The notes beneath the pieces are model-generated. The model was given only the letters and a program-made list of their open reading frames with translations, was not told the DNA's origin and ran no database searches. Positions 15,204 through 25,125 of a stretch of 64,000 nt of DNA are shown piece after piece. Every line of letters starts with the position of its first letter. Positions within the stretch are counted from its first letter, which is position 1. The stretch is taken from NCBI RefSeq assembly GCF_003075095.1, contig NZ_QCZF01000001.1, forward strand, positions 558,001 to 622,000, given 5' to 3'. Both the position numbers and the translations under genes were made by a program. This stretch comes from Blastococcus litoris. GTDB lineage: Bacteria > Actinomycetota > Actinomycetes > Mycobacteriales > Geodermatophilaceae.

Positions 15204-18200
15204 GTGACCTTGCGCGGCGTGCTCGACGTCGTCCTCACCGACCCCGGCATGGCGCGCGTCGTCGCGTCGGCCGGCCGGGCGTCGCTGGCGGTGACCGCAC
15301 CCCCGCCCGTGCAGCCGCTCGTGGCCGCGGCGCTCGCCTCGGGTGGGCGGGGGACGCAGGAGCCGGGGGCCGGCGTCCCGGTCCTGGTCGTCACCGCGGG
15401 CGAGCGGGACGCCGACCAGACCGCCGACCTGCTGCGCTGCTTCGTGCCCGGCCGGCGGATCGAGACGTTCCCCGCCTGGGAGACGCTGCCCCACGAGCGG
15501 CTCAGCCCCCGGGCCGACACGGTGGGGCGCCGCCTCGCGGTGCTCCGCGACCTGACCCACCCCGGCGAGAACGGCGCGATCGACGTGCTGGTCGCGCCGG
15601 TGCGCAGCGTGCTCCAGCCGCTCGCGCCGGGCCTGGGCGACCTGGTGCCGGTCGAGCTGAAGCCGGGCGACTCCGCCGATCTCGACGACGTCGCCCGCGC
15701 GCTGTCCGACGCCGCGTACACCCGCGTCGAGCTGGTCGAGAAGCGCGGCGAGTTCGCCGTCCGCGGTGGCCTGCTCGACGTCTTCCCGCCGACCGAGCCG
15801 CACCCGGTGCGCGTGGAGTTCTGGGGTGACGAGGTCGACGAGCTGCGGTACTTCTCCGCCGCCGACCAGCGCTCGCTCGACGAACGGCCCGAGCGGCTGT
15901 GGGCGCCGCCCTGCCGGGAGCTCCTGCTGTCGCCCGAGGTCCGGGAGCGTGCCGCCGCGCTGGCCCTCGAGCACCCCGAGCTGGCCGAGATCCTCGACAA
16001 GCTCGCCGAGGGCATCGCGGTCGAGGGGATGGAGTCGCTCATCCCCGCGCTGGTCGCCGGCGAGATGCAGCTGCTGGGCGACCTGGTGCCGAAGGGCACG
16101 CACGTGCTGGTGTGCGACCCCGAGCGGGTGCGCACACGGGCGGCGGACCTGGTCCGCACCGCCGAGGAGTTCCTCGCCGCGTCCTGGTCGACCGCGGCGG
16201 AGGCCGGGCAGGCGCCCATCGACCTGGGTGCGTCGTCCTTCCGCGACCTCGCCGAGGTGGAGACCGCGGCGCGGATCCGCGGTCTCCCGTGGTGGACCAC
16301 CGGCGCCTTCACCCTCCAGGCGGAGGACGACGACGAGCAGGTCACGCTCGACGCCACGATCGTCGACCGCTTCTCCGGCGACGTGCCGAAGGCCGTCGAG
16401 CAGGTGCGCAGCTGGACGCGGGACGACTGGCGGGTCGTCGTCACGTTCGCCGGGCCGGGACCGGCGCAGCGCGCCGCCGACCAGTTCACCGAGGCCGACC
16501 TCGGCGTGCGGCTCGTGCCCGACGTCGCGGCCGCGCCCGACGGCGGGCTGGCCCACGTCACGCAGGGCAACCTGGAGTCGGGCTTCGCCTTCCCGGCGGT
16601 CGGGCTGGCCCTGCTGACCGAGCACGACCTGACCGGCCAGCGCGGCACCTCGATGCGCGACGCGGCGAAGATGCCCGCCCGGCGGCGCAACGCGGTCGAC
16701 CTCGCGCAGCTCCAGCCCGGCGACCTCGTCGTCCACGAGCAGCACGGCATCGGCCGCTACATCGAGATGATCAGCCGCACCGTCAACGGCGGGCAGCGCG
16801 ACTACCTGATCGTCGAGTACGCGCCGTCGCGCCGGAACCAGCCGCCGGACCGGTTGTTCGTGCCGACGGACTCCCTCGACCAGCTGACCCGCTACGTCGG
16901 GGGCGAGGCCCCCGCGCTGTCCAAGCTCGGCGGCGCCGACTGGCAGAAGACGAAGAACCAGGCCCGCAAGGCGGTCAAGCAGATCGCCGCCGAGCTGATC
17001 CGCCTGTACTCCGCGCGCATGGCCACGAAGGGGCACGCGTTCGGGCCGGACACCGTCTGGCAGCGCGAGCTCGAGGACGCCTTCCCGTTCCAGGAGACGC
17101 CCGACCAGCTCGGCGCCATCGACGAGGTCAAGGCCGACATGATGCAGCCGATCCCGATGGACCGGATCATCTGCGGCGACGTCGGCTACGGGAAGACCGA
17201 GATCGCGGTGCGCGCGGCCTTCAAGGCGGTGCAGGACGGCAAGCAGGTCGCCGTCCTGGTGCCGACGACGCTGCTGGCCAACCAGCACTACAAGACCTTC
17301 GCCGAGCGCTTCGCCCAGTTCCCGGTGACCGTCGCCGTCCTCTCCCGGTTCCAGTCCAAGGCCGAGAGCGACGAGATCATCCGCAAGCTGGCCGCCGGCG
17401 AGATCGACGTGCTCGTCGGCACCCACCGCCTCCTGCAGCCGACCACCCGGTTCAAGGACCTCGGCCTGGTGATCGTCGACGAGGAGCAGCGCTTCGGCGT
17501 CGAGCACAAGGAGTACCTGAAGACGATGCGGACGGCGGTCGACGTCCTCTCGATGTCGGCCACGCCGATCCCGCGCACGCTGGAGATGAGCCTGACCGGC
17601 ATCCGCGAGATGTCGACGATCCTCACGCCCCCGGAGGAGCGGCACCCGGTGCTGACCTACGTCGGTGCGTGGGACGACAAGCAGATGGCGGCGGCGATCC
17701 GGCGCGAGCTGCTTCGCGACGGCCAGGTCTTCGTGATCCACAACCGCGTGCAGTCCATCGACAAGGCGGCGGCGAAGATCCGCAACCTGGTGCCCGAGGC
17801 GCGGGTGGCGGTCGGCCACGGCCAGATGAAGGAGCACGAGCTCGAGCGGATCATGGTCGGCTTCTGGGAGAAGGAGTACGACGTCCTGGTCGCGACGACC
17901 ATCGTCGAGTCCGGCCTGGACATCCCGAACGCCAACACCCTGATCGTCGACCGGGCCGACACCTTCGGCCTCTCCCAGCTCCACCAGATCCGCGGCCGCG
18001 TGGGCCGCGGGCGCGAGCGCGCGTACGCCTACTTCACCTACGACCCGACCCGCCCGCTGACCGAGACGTCGGTCGACCGGCTGACCACGATCGCGCACAA
18101 CACCGACCTCGGCGCCGGCATGGCCGTCGCGATGAAGGACCTCGAGATCCGCGGCTCGGGCAACCTGCTCGGCGGCGAGCAGTCCGGCCACATCGCGGGT

Positions 18201-18755
18201 GTGGGGTTCGACCTCTACGTCCGGCTGGTCGGCGAGGCGGTGGCCGACTACCGGTCCCAGGTCACCGGAGAGTCCGCACCGGTCGAGCCGGTCGAGGTCC
18301 GGGTCGACCTGCCGGTCGACGCCCACCTGCCGCACGACTACGTGCCGGGGGAGCGGCTGCGCATGGAGGCCTACCGCAAGGTCGCCTCCATCCAGGACGA
18401 CGACCAGGCGCAGGCGGTCCTCGACGAGCTCACCGACCGCTACGGCGCCCCGCCGGCGCCGGTGCTCAACCTGCTCGCCGTCGCCCGCTTCCGGACGGCG
18501 ATGCGCGCCCTGGGCATCACCGAGGTGTCGCTGCAGGGTCGGGCGATCCGGATCAGCCCGGTCGACCTGCCCGAGTCCAAGCAGATGCGGCTGGCGCGGC
18601 TGGCCGACGGTGCGTCGTACAAGGCGGCCGTGCGGACGATCTCGCTCAAGGTGCCGGTCGGCCCCGACCGCCGGACGCCGCTGCGCGACGTGGCCCTGCT
18701 GGAGAACCTGCACGCGACGCTGACCGCGGTCCTCGCCCAGCCCGTCGCCGCCTGA
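15204..18755 (+). CDS. mfd: Transcription-repair coupling factor Mfd
   Basis: 1183 residues, the normal Mfd size. Order of parts: UvrB-like N-terminal region, a CarD-like RNA-polymerase interaction domain beginning at about residue 504 (PGDLVVHEQHGIGRYIEM), a superfamily 2 translocase with Walker A G663-K664-T665 (GDVGYGKTE), Walker B DEEQ (759-762) and the QIRGRVGRG motif, and the C-terminal autoinhibitory TRCF domain. Mfd removes RNA polymerase stalled at lesions and recruits UvrA. In Mycobacterium tuberculosis the mfd-mazG-(lpqU)-eno order is the same. GTG 15204 is the chosen start. Confidence 0.97.
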   Translation: MTLRGVLDVVLTDPGMARVVASAGRASLAVTAPPPVQPLVAAALASGGRGTQEPGAGVPVLVVTAGERDADQTADLLRCFVPGRRIETFPAWETLPHERLSPRADTVGRRLAVLRDLTHPGENGAIDVLVAPVRSVLQPLAPGLGDLVPVELKPGDSADLDDVARALSDAAYTRVELVEKRGEFAVRGGLLDVFPPTEPHPVRVEFWGDEVDELRYFSAADQRSLDERPERLWAPPCRELLLSPEVRERAAALALEHPELAEILDKLAEGIAVEGMESLIPALVAGEMQLLGDLVPKGTHVLVCDPERVRTRAADLVRTAEEFLAASWSTAAEAGQAPIDLGASSFRDLAEVETAARIRGLPWWTTGAFTLQAEDDDEQVTLDATIVDRFSGDVPKAVEQVRSWTRDDWRVVVTFAGPGPAQRAADQFTEADLGVRLVPDVAAAPDGGLAHVTQGNLESGFAFPAVGLALLTEHDLTGQRGTSMRDAAKMPARRRNAVDLAQLQPGDLVVHEQHGIGRYIEMISRTVNGGQRDYLIVEYAPSRRNQPPDRLFVPTDSLDQLTRYVGGEAPALSKLGGADWQKTKNQARKAVKQIAAELIRLYSARMATKGHAFGPDTVWQRELEDAFPFQETPDQLGAIDEVKADMMQPIPMDRIICGDVGYGKTEIAVRAAFKAVQDGKQVAVLVPTTLLANQHYKTFAERFAQFPVTVAVLSRFQSKAESDEIIRKLAAGEIDVLVGTHRLLQPTTRFKDLGLVIVDEEQRFGVEHKEYLKTMRTAVDVLSMSATPIPRTLEMSLTGIREMSTILTPPEERHPVLTYVGAWDDKQMAAAIRRELLRDGQVFVIHNRVQSIDKAAAKIRNLVPEARVAVGHGQMKEHELERIMVGFWEKEYDVLVATTIVESGLDIPNANTLIVDRADTFGLSQLHQIRGRVGRGRERAYAYFTYDPTRPLTETSVDRLTTIAHNTDLGAGMAVAMKDLEIRGSGNLLGGEQSGHIAGVGFDLYVRLVGEAVADYRSQVTGESAPVEPVEVRVDLPVDAHLPHDYVPGERLRMEAYRKVASIQDDDQAQAVLDELTDRYGAPPAPVLNLLAVARFRTAMRALGITEVSLQGRAIRISPVDLPESKQMRLARLADGASYKAAVRTISLKVPVGPDRRTPLRDVALLENLHATLTAVLAQPVAA

Positions 18756-18813
18756 CGCCGCAGGGGCCGTCGTGGCCACTGTGGCCGAGGTCGGGGCGGG
18801 GTGCGGCGGGCAT

Positions 18814-18833
18814 CACACCCGGTGTGGCAACCT
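18814..18833 (+). promoter_or_regulatory. -10 element and overlapping palindrome before the SurA-like lipoprotein
   Basis: CACACCCGGTGTG (18814-18826) is symmetric around its central C. CAACCT (18828-18833) follows, then six bases, then GTG 18840. The layout suggests a leaderless promoter with an operator-like site just upstream of the -10. Confidence 0.35.
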
Positions 18834-18839
18834 GCGGTC

Positions 18840-19838
18840 GTGCTGAAGCGTCGAGTTCCCCGGGTCGTCGTGTCCGGGTTCCTCCTGGCCGTCGCGGTGA
18901 CCGGGCTGTCGGGCTGCCGTACCTCGCCCACCGTCGCCGCCTACGTGGGTGACACCCACATCTCCGTGGCCGAGCTGGAGGACGCCGTGCAGGAGCGGCT
19001 GGCCGAGCCGGCCGTCGCCGCGTACGCCGAGGCCCAGGGCGACGCGTTCACCCAGCGGGTGCTCGAGCTGCTGGTGCAGGAGGAGGTCTACGCCGTCGCC
19101 GCCGAGCGCTACGGCGTCGAGGTCACCGACGCCGACGTGCGGGCGCGGATCGACCAGCTGCTCGGCGACGACGACCCCGACACCGTCTTCGGCCAGCTCG
19201 CGGAGCAGGGCATCGGGCGCGAGGACATCGTCGAGAACGTCCGCCAGCAGCTCGTGCGCGTCGGCATCGCCGAGGCCGAGGGGGAGGCCGACGCGCTCAG
19301 CGACGAGGCGCTGCGCGCCCGCTACGCCGAGGTCCGGGAGGACCTCGCCGAGGTCTCCTTCGGCTACGTCACGGTGCCCGACCAGGCGACCGCCGACCTC
19401 GCCGTCGCCCAGCTGAACGCCGACCCGGCGGCCTACGGACCGCTCGCCGCCCAGTTCGCCGGAGCCGCGACGCTCCCCGCGCTGGAGTCGCGGTCGGCCG
19501 ACGAGCTGCCGGCGGTGCTCGCCGACGGCATCCGGACGGCCGCGCCGAACACCGCCTTCGCGACGCCGGTGCCCGAGGCGGGCGGCGTCGTCGTCACCTT
19601 CGTGGGGGACGTGGTCTACCCGGCGTTCGAGGAGGTCCGCCCCCAGCTGGAGAGCGACGCCTCCCAGGGGGTCGAGGCGGCGGCGAACGAGCGGATCCAG
19701 GAGGTGCGCGAGGATCTCGGCGTGACCGTGAACCCCCGCTACCAGCTCCGTGACGAGGACGGCCGGCTGGTCCCGGTCGAGGACGGCGTCGTCGACGTCC
19801 TCGGCGACGACGACCAGGCCACCGCACCCGCCGAGTAG
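18840..19838 (+). CDS. SurA/PpiC-type chaperone lipoprotein
   Basis: 332 residues from GTG 18840. Residues 1-26 form a lipoprotein signal peptide (basic MLKRRVPR, hydrophobic core, lipobox LSGC with C26). The mature part has SurA N-terminal-like helices (VGDTHISVAELEDAVQERL), a foldase-like middle region and a degenerate peptidyl-prolyl isomerase region with FGYVTVPD. It would be anchored outside the membrane and help fold secreted proteins. A lipoprotein of this kind commonly sits between mfd and mazG in actinomycetes. The acidic C-terminus carries no motif. Catalytic isomerase activity is uncertain. Confidence 0.85.
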   Translation: MLKRRVPRVVVSGFLLAVAVTGLSGCRTSPTVAAYVGDTHISVAELEDAVQERLAEPAVAAYAEAQGDAFTQRVLELLVQEEVYAVAAERYGVEVTDADVRARIDQLLGDDDPDTVFGQLAEQGIGREDIVENVRQQLVRVGIAEAEGEADALSDEALRARYAEVREDLAEVSFGYVTVPDQATADLAVAQLNADPAAYGPLAAQFAGAATLPALESRSADELPAVLADGIRTAAPNTAFATPVPEAGGVVVTFVGDVVYPAFEEVRPQLESDASQGVEAAANERIQEVREDLGVTVNPRYQLRDEDGRLVPVEDGVVDVLGDDDQATAPAE

Positions 19839-19848
19839 GGACGACGCG

Positions 19849-20724
19849 GTGCCCTGGAGCCATCCGCCGAGGCCGGAGACGGTCAGCGTGTCGGCCGCCG
19901 TCCGCGACCGCGTGCTCGAGGTCGCCCGGGAGGACCGGGTGCGCGGCGTCGCGCTCCTGCGCCAGGAGACCGGGCTGGGCCTGCGGTTCGCGGTGGCCCT
20001 GGTCGACTCCTGGCTCGCCGGCGGCACCGGCCCGGGGGCCGGGGACGGTCCGGCGCGGCCCGGTGAGCGCCTGCTCGACGTCGTCCGCGTGATGGACCGG
20101 CTGCGTTCCCCGGGCGGCTGCCCCTGGGACGCCGAGCAGACGCACTCCTCCCTGCGGGGCTACCTGCTGGAGGAGGCGCACGAGGCCTACGACGCGATCG
20201 TCGACGACGACCCGGTCGCGATGCGCGAGGAGCTCGGCGACGTCCTCCTGCAGGTGGTCTTCCACGCCCGCGTCGCCGCGGAGGCCTCGGCCGGCCGGCG
20301 GTTCGACATCGACGACGTCGCGGGCGACCTGGTCGACAAGCTGGTCCGCCGGCATCCGCACGTCTTCGGCGACGCGGGGCCGCGGGACGTGGCCCAGGTC
20401 GAGGCCGGGTGGGACGAGATCAAGAAGGCCGAGAAGCAGCGGCGCTCGCCCACCGAGGGCGTCTCGCGCTCCCAGCCGGCGGCCGCGTGGGGCGCGGCGC
20501 TCGTCCGCCGCGCAGCGCGTGCCGGCCTGGGCACACCCGAACCCGCGGAGTTGACGGTCGACAGCCCCGAGGAGCTGGGGGAGCGGCTGCTCGCCGTCGT
20601 CACGGCCGCCGAGCAGCGGGGCTGGGACGCGGAGGACGCGCTGCGCGAGGCGGTGCGCCGGTACGCAGGCGAGCTCGACGCGGAGGCGCTGGCCCGATCG
20701 GAGGGACCCCACCGCAACGGGTGA
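19849..20724 (+). CDS. mazG: Nucleoside triphosphate pyrophosphohydrolase MazG with an L7/L12-like N-terminal segment
   Basis: 291 residues. The catalytic domain (about 73-190) has PGGCPWDAEQTHSSL, E109xxE112 in LLEEAHEAYDAI and E128xxD131 in REELGDVLLQ, the metal-binding MazG residues that hydrolyse NTPs, often mutagenic ones, to NMP and pyrophosphate. The second MazG repeat (about 200-285) is degenerate: EELGERLLAVV has E where catalytic repeats have D. Residues about 15-56 are not part of MazG; VALLRQETGLGLRFAVALVD matches the motif of the ribosomal L7/L12 C-terminal domain. GTG 19849 follows the lipoprotein stop by ten bases. Confidence 0.9.
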   Translation: MPWSHPPRPETVSVSAAVRDRVLEVAREDRVRGVALLRQETGLGLRFAVALVDSWLAGGTGPGAGDGPARPGERLLDVVRVMDRLRSPGGCPWDAEQTHSSLRGYLLEEAHEAYDAIVDDDPVAMREELGDVLLQVVFHARVAAEASAGRRFDIDDVAGDLVDKLVRRHPHVFGDAGPRDVAQVEAGWDEIKKAEKQRRSPTEGVSRSQPAAAWGAALVRRAARAGLGTPEPAELTVDSPEELGERLLAVVTAAEQRGWDAEDALREAVRRYAGELDAEALARSEGPHRNG

Positions 20725-20764
20725 GCCGGTCCGCACCCCGGTCGGCCCCCGGCCCGGCGTCCGC

Positions 20765-20770
20765 CAGACT
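20765..20770 (+). promoter_or_regulatory. -10-like CAGACT before a leaderless glycosyltransferase start
   Basis: CAGACT is followed by six bases (GGACGG) and GTG 20777. An identical hexamer and spacing precede DUF501 (23663-23668), which supports it as a real promoter element. Confidence 0.4.
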
Positions 20771-20776
20771 GGACGG

Positions 20777-21700
20777 GTGGGGACGAGGGCTGCCGTCGTG
20801 GTGGTGAACTACGGCAGCTCCCGGCTGCTCGCCGAGAACCTCCCTCGGCTCTCGGGCGTGCCCGGCACCGCCCTCGTCGTCGTGGACAGCCTGTCCTCGG
20901 CCGGGGAGCGGACCGCCGTCGCCGCCCTGGCCGACGCCCACGGCTGGGCCTTCGTGGGGCTGCCCGGCAACCCCGGCTTCGGCGCCGCCGTCAACGCCGG
21001 CGTCGCCCGCGCCCGCGAGGACGGCGCCGAGCAGGTCGTGCTCCTCAACCCCGACGCCACGATCGACGGCGCCGTGCTCGAGGCGCTCGTGCGCGCGGCG
21101 CGCGAGGACGGCGACGCCCTGGTCTGCCCCCTGGTCGAGGACGCCGCCGGCGGGGTCTGGTTCGCGGGCGGCGAGCTCGACGTCGCCGACGGCGTCACGC
21201 GCACCCGGGACGTCGACGTGGCGACGGCCGCGCACCCCTGGGTCACCGGCGCGTGCCTGGCCTTCTCCCTCGCGCTGTGGGACCGGGTCGGCGGGTTCGA
21301 CGACAGGTACTTCATGTACTGGGAGGACATCGACCTGAGCGCCCGCGTGCGCGCGGCGGGCGGGCGGGTCGTCGTCCGCCGCGACCTGCGCGCCGTCCAC
21401 CAGGTCGGCGGGACCCAGGAGGGCGAGGGCAAGTCGGGCCTCTACTGCCGGTACAACTGCCGCAACCGGCTGCTGTACGCGGCCCTGCACGTGCCCGACC
21501 ACCAGCTGCGCCGCTGGGTCCGGCGCTCGCCCCGGTACGCCTCCCGCGTCGTGCAGCGCGGTGGGCGGCGGGCGCTGGCCCGTCGTCCGGTCCTCCCGCT
21601 GTGGTCGGCGCTGCGCGGCACCGTCGAGGGGATCGGGCTCGTCGTGTCCCTGCGCGGGGTGCGCGCGCTGCTGCCCGGCGGGTCGTCGCAGGCCGGCTGA
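20777..21700 (+). CDS. Glycosyltransferase, GT2 rhamnosyltransferase-like
   Basis: 307 residues with a GT-A fold: AVVVVNYGSSRLL at the N-terminus, LPGNPGFGAAVNAGV, the metal-binding LLNPDATIDG, and GFDDRYFMYWEDIDLS, typical of WbbL/RfbF-type rhamnosyltransferases. Residues after about 215 are basic and may bind the membrane. It stands between mazG and eno, where M. tuberculosis has lpqU. WbbL-type enzymes add rhamnose to lipid-linked GlcNAc in arabinogalactan linkage or to polysaccharide repeats. Which acceptor is used here cannot be decided. Confidence 0.82.
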   Translation: MGTRAAVVVVNYGSSRLLAENLPRLSGVPGTALVVVDSLSSAGERTAVAALADAHGWAFVGLPGNPGFGAAVNAGVARAREDGAEQVVLLNPDATIDGAVLEALVRAAREDGDALVCPLVEDAAGGVWFAGGELDVADGVTRTRDVDVATAAHPWVTGACLAFSLALWDRVGGFDDRYFMYWEDIDLSARVRAAGGRVVVRRDLRAVHQVGGTQEGEGKSGLYCRYNCRNRLLYAALHVPDHQLRRWVRRSPRYASRVVQRGGRRALARRPVLPLWSALRGTVEGIGLVVSLRGVRALLPGGSSQAG

Positions 21701-21746
21701 ACGGTTCCCCGGGGCGAGGCTCGCCGAACCGCCGCACCGGGCTGGT

Positions 21747-23039
<1,293 letters not shown>

Positions 23040-23049
23040 GCGACTCCCG

Positions 23050-23631
23050 ATGAGCAGCGTCCGGGGCAGGCGGAACGGGCCGGCCGGTGACGGCGCCCGG
23101 GCCGCCGGCCGCGGTGCCCGAGCCACCGGCCGGGCGCCGCGGGTGCACTCCACCCGGCCGGTCCCGTCCGGCCTGCGCAGCAGCGCGACCAGCCGGCCGG
23201 GGCAGCGGCGGTCCGCCCGCCGGGCGGTCCGCCCCACGGCGGGGACGGCGCCCCGGCGCCGGCCGCTGGTCACCGGCCGGGCGGTGCTCCTCGGCGCCCT
23301 GGTGCTGCTGCTCGCCCTGACGCTGGCCGGCCCGATCCGGCAGTACCTGGCCGGGCAGGCCGAGCTCGAGCAGCTGGCCGCCGAGGGCGAGGAGCTCGAC
23401 GCCCGGGCGGCCGACCTGCGCGAGCAGCTGGAGCGGCAGGCCGATCCCGCCTACGCCGAACGGCAGGCGCGCGAGCGGCTCACCTACGTGCTGCCCGGCG
23501 ACCGGCTGGTCGTCGTGGTGGACGGCGAGGCGGTCGAGGGCGACGCCGGCACGCTCAGGTCGACCGCGCCCGACGAGGAGCTGCCCTGGTACGAGGGCCT
23601 GATGCGGTCGCTGGCCGACGCCGACGGCTGA
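23050..23631 (+). CDS. ftsB: FtsB/DivIC-type septum protein
   Basis: 193 residues. The first 70 are a basic, disordered cytoplasmic tail rich in R, G and A; one membrane segment follows (about 77-95, VLLGALVLLLALTLAG); then an extracytoplasmic coiled coil (about 97-130) and the conserved end QARERLTYVLPGDRLVVVVD. This is the FtsB/DivIC layout, a bitopic protein that bridges FtsL and FtsQ in the divisome. It follows eno by ten bases, as in other actinomycetes, so it is probably co-transcribed. The long basic tail is an actinomycete feature. Confidence 0.9.
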   Translation: MSSVRGRRNGPAGDGARAAGRGARATGRAPRVHSTRPVPSGLRSSATSRPGQRRSARRAVRPTAGTAPRRRPLVTGRAVLLGALVLLLALTLAGPIRQYLAGQAELEQLAAEGEELDARAADLREQLERQADPAYAERQARERLTYVLPGDRLVVVVDGEAVEGDAGTLRSTAPDEELPWYEGLMRSLADADG

Positions 23632-23674
23632 CCCCTCCGCCGGGCCCGGCGAGGCGCTGTCGCAGACTTCTGGG

Positions 23675-24178
23675 GTGGACACCCCCGTCAGCGACGCCGA
23701 TCGCGAGATCGTGGCCCGCCAGCTCGGCCGGCCGCCGCGCGCCCTCGTCGCGGTGGCGCACCGCTGCCCGTGCGGCCAGCCCGACGTCGTCGAGACGTCC
23801 CCGCGGCTGGAGGACGGGACGCCGTTCCCGACCCTGTACTACCTCACCTGCCCCCGGGCGACCGCCGCGGCCAGCCGGCTGGAGTCCGCCGGCCGCATGC
23901 GGGAGTGGCAGGAGGAGCTCGCCACCGACCCGGAGCTGGCGGCCGGCTACCAGCGGGCGCACGAGGCCTACCTCGCCACCCGCGACGCCCGGGACGTGCT
24001 GCCCACCCGGATGACCGCCGGGGGCATGCCCGACCGCGTGAAGTGCCTGCACGCGCTCGCCGGCCACGCGCTGGCGGCCGGGCCGGGGGTGAACCCGATC
24101 GGCGACCGAGCGGTCGAGGAGATGGGCGAGTGGTGGGCCGCCGGGCCGTGCGCCCAGCGCACCGAGGACGCCCCGTGA
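23675..24178 (+). CDS. DUF501 protein
   Basis: 167 residues of the conserved DUF501 family: a C-x-C pair in HRCPCGQPDVVET, then PTLYYLTCPRATAAASRLE, DVLPTRMTAGGMPDRVKCLH and HALAAGPGVNPIGD. The function is not established; conserved cysteines and histidines suggest a metal site. CAGACT plus six bases precede GTG 23675, pointing to a leaderless start inside the block. The stop overlaps the next gene as GTGA (24175-24178), so it is coupled to the exopolyphosphatase gene, an association kept across actinomycetes. Confidence 0.88.
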   Translation: MDTPVSDADREIVARQLGRPPRALVAVAHRCPCGQPDVVETSPRLEDGTPFPTLYYLTCPRATAAASRLESAGRMREWQEELATDPELAAGYQRAHEAYLATRDARDVLPTRMTAGGMPDRVKCLHALAGHALAAGPGVNPIGDRAVEEMGEWWAAGPCAQRTEDAP

Positions 24179-25125
24179 CCCGGGTCGCCTCGATCGACTG
24201 CGGTACCAACTCGATCCGTCTCCTGGTCGCCGACGTGCCGGCCGAGGGCGGGCACACCGACCTGCTGCGGCGCATGGAGGTGGTGCGCCTCGGCCAGGGC
24301 GTCGACGCCACCGGCCGCCTGGCGCCGGAAGCGATCGAGCGGACCCGGACGGTGCTCGCCGAGTACGCCGACCAGGCCCGCGAGCTCGGGGCCACCGCAA
24401 TCCGGATGGCCGCCACGAGCGCCACCCGCGACGCGGCCAACCGCCAGGACTTCGAGGACATGGTCGTGGCCACCCTCGGGCAGCGGCCGGACGTGATCAC
24501 CGGGCGCGAGGAGGCCGAGCTGTCGTTCCTCGGCGCCACCGCCTCGCTCGCAGCCGCCGCGCGCGCCCACGGCAACCCGCCGCCGTCGGCCCCCTTCCTG
24601 GTCGTGGACATCGGCGGCGGTTCGACGGAGTTCGTCCTCGGCGACGCCGACGGCGTGCGGGCGGCGCGGTCGGTCGACATCGGCTGCGTCCGGCTGACCG
24701 AGCGGCGGCTGCACGGCGACCCCCCGTCCGCCGACGAGGTCGCGGCCACCGAGGCGGACATCCGGACGGCGCTCGCGGACGTGCGGGCCGAGGTCCCGGT
24801 CGGCGACGCCGCGAGCCTGGTCGGCCTGGCCGGCTCCGTGACGACGGTGGCCGCGCTGGCTCTGGAGCTCCCTGCCTACGACGACACGGCGATCCACGGC
24901 TCGCGCATACCGGTCGCCGACGTGCGGGCGGTGACGGCGCACCTGCTGGCCGCGACCCGCGAGCGGCGGGCGGCCATGCCGGTCATGCACCCGGGCCGGG
25001 TCGACGTCATCGGCGCGGGCGGCCTGATCCTGCGCGTGCTCATGGACGAGTTCGGGCTCGGGGAGGTCGTGGTCAGCGAGCACGACATCCTCGACGGCAT
25101 CGCCCTGCGCCTCGCCCGTCCCTGA
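24175..25125 (+). CDS. ppx: Exopolyphosphatase, Ppx/GppA family
   Basis: 316 residues, the short actinomycete form without the extra C-terminal HD-like domains of E. coli Ppx. The ASKHA fold is visible in ASIDCGTNSIRLLVAD, MAATSATRDAANR, GREEAELSFLGA, and the phosphate-binding VVDIGGGSTEFVLGD; it ends with IGAGGLILRVLM and SEHDILDGIAL. Such enzymes remove phosphate from polyphosphate chains or convert pppGpp to ppGpp; short forms vary in which they prefer. GTG 24175 overlaps the DUF501 stop. Confidence 0.92.
   Translation: MTRVASIDCGTNSIRLLVADVPAEGGHTDLLRRMEVVRLGQGVDATGRLAPEAIERTRTVLAEYADQARELGATAIRMAATSATRDAANRQDFEDMVVATLGQRPDVITGREEAELSFLGATASLAAAARAHGNPPPSAPFLVVDIGGGSTEFVLGDADGVRAARSVDIGCVRLTERRLHGDPPSADEVAATEADIRTALADVRAEVPVGDAASLVGLAGSVTTVAALALELPAYDDTAIHGSRIPVADVRAVTAHLLAATRERRAAMPVMHPGRVDVIGAGGLILRVLMDEFGLGEVVVSEHDILDGIALRLARP

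Noticed and set aside
14898-18779. 1293-codon open frame on the minus strand across mfd
   Set aside because: It is the reverse-strand shadow of mfd, which has every Mfd motif; the reverse translation is compositionally biased and matches no family.
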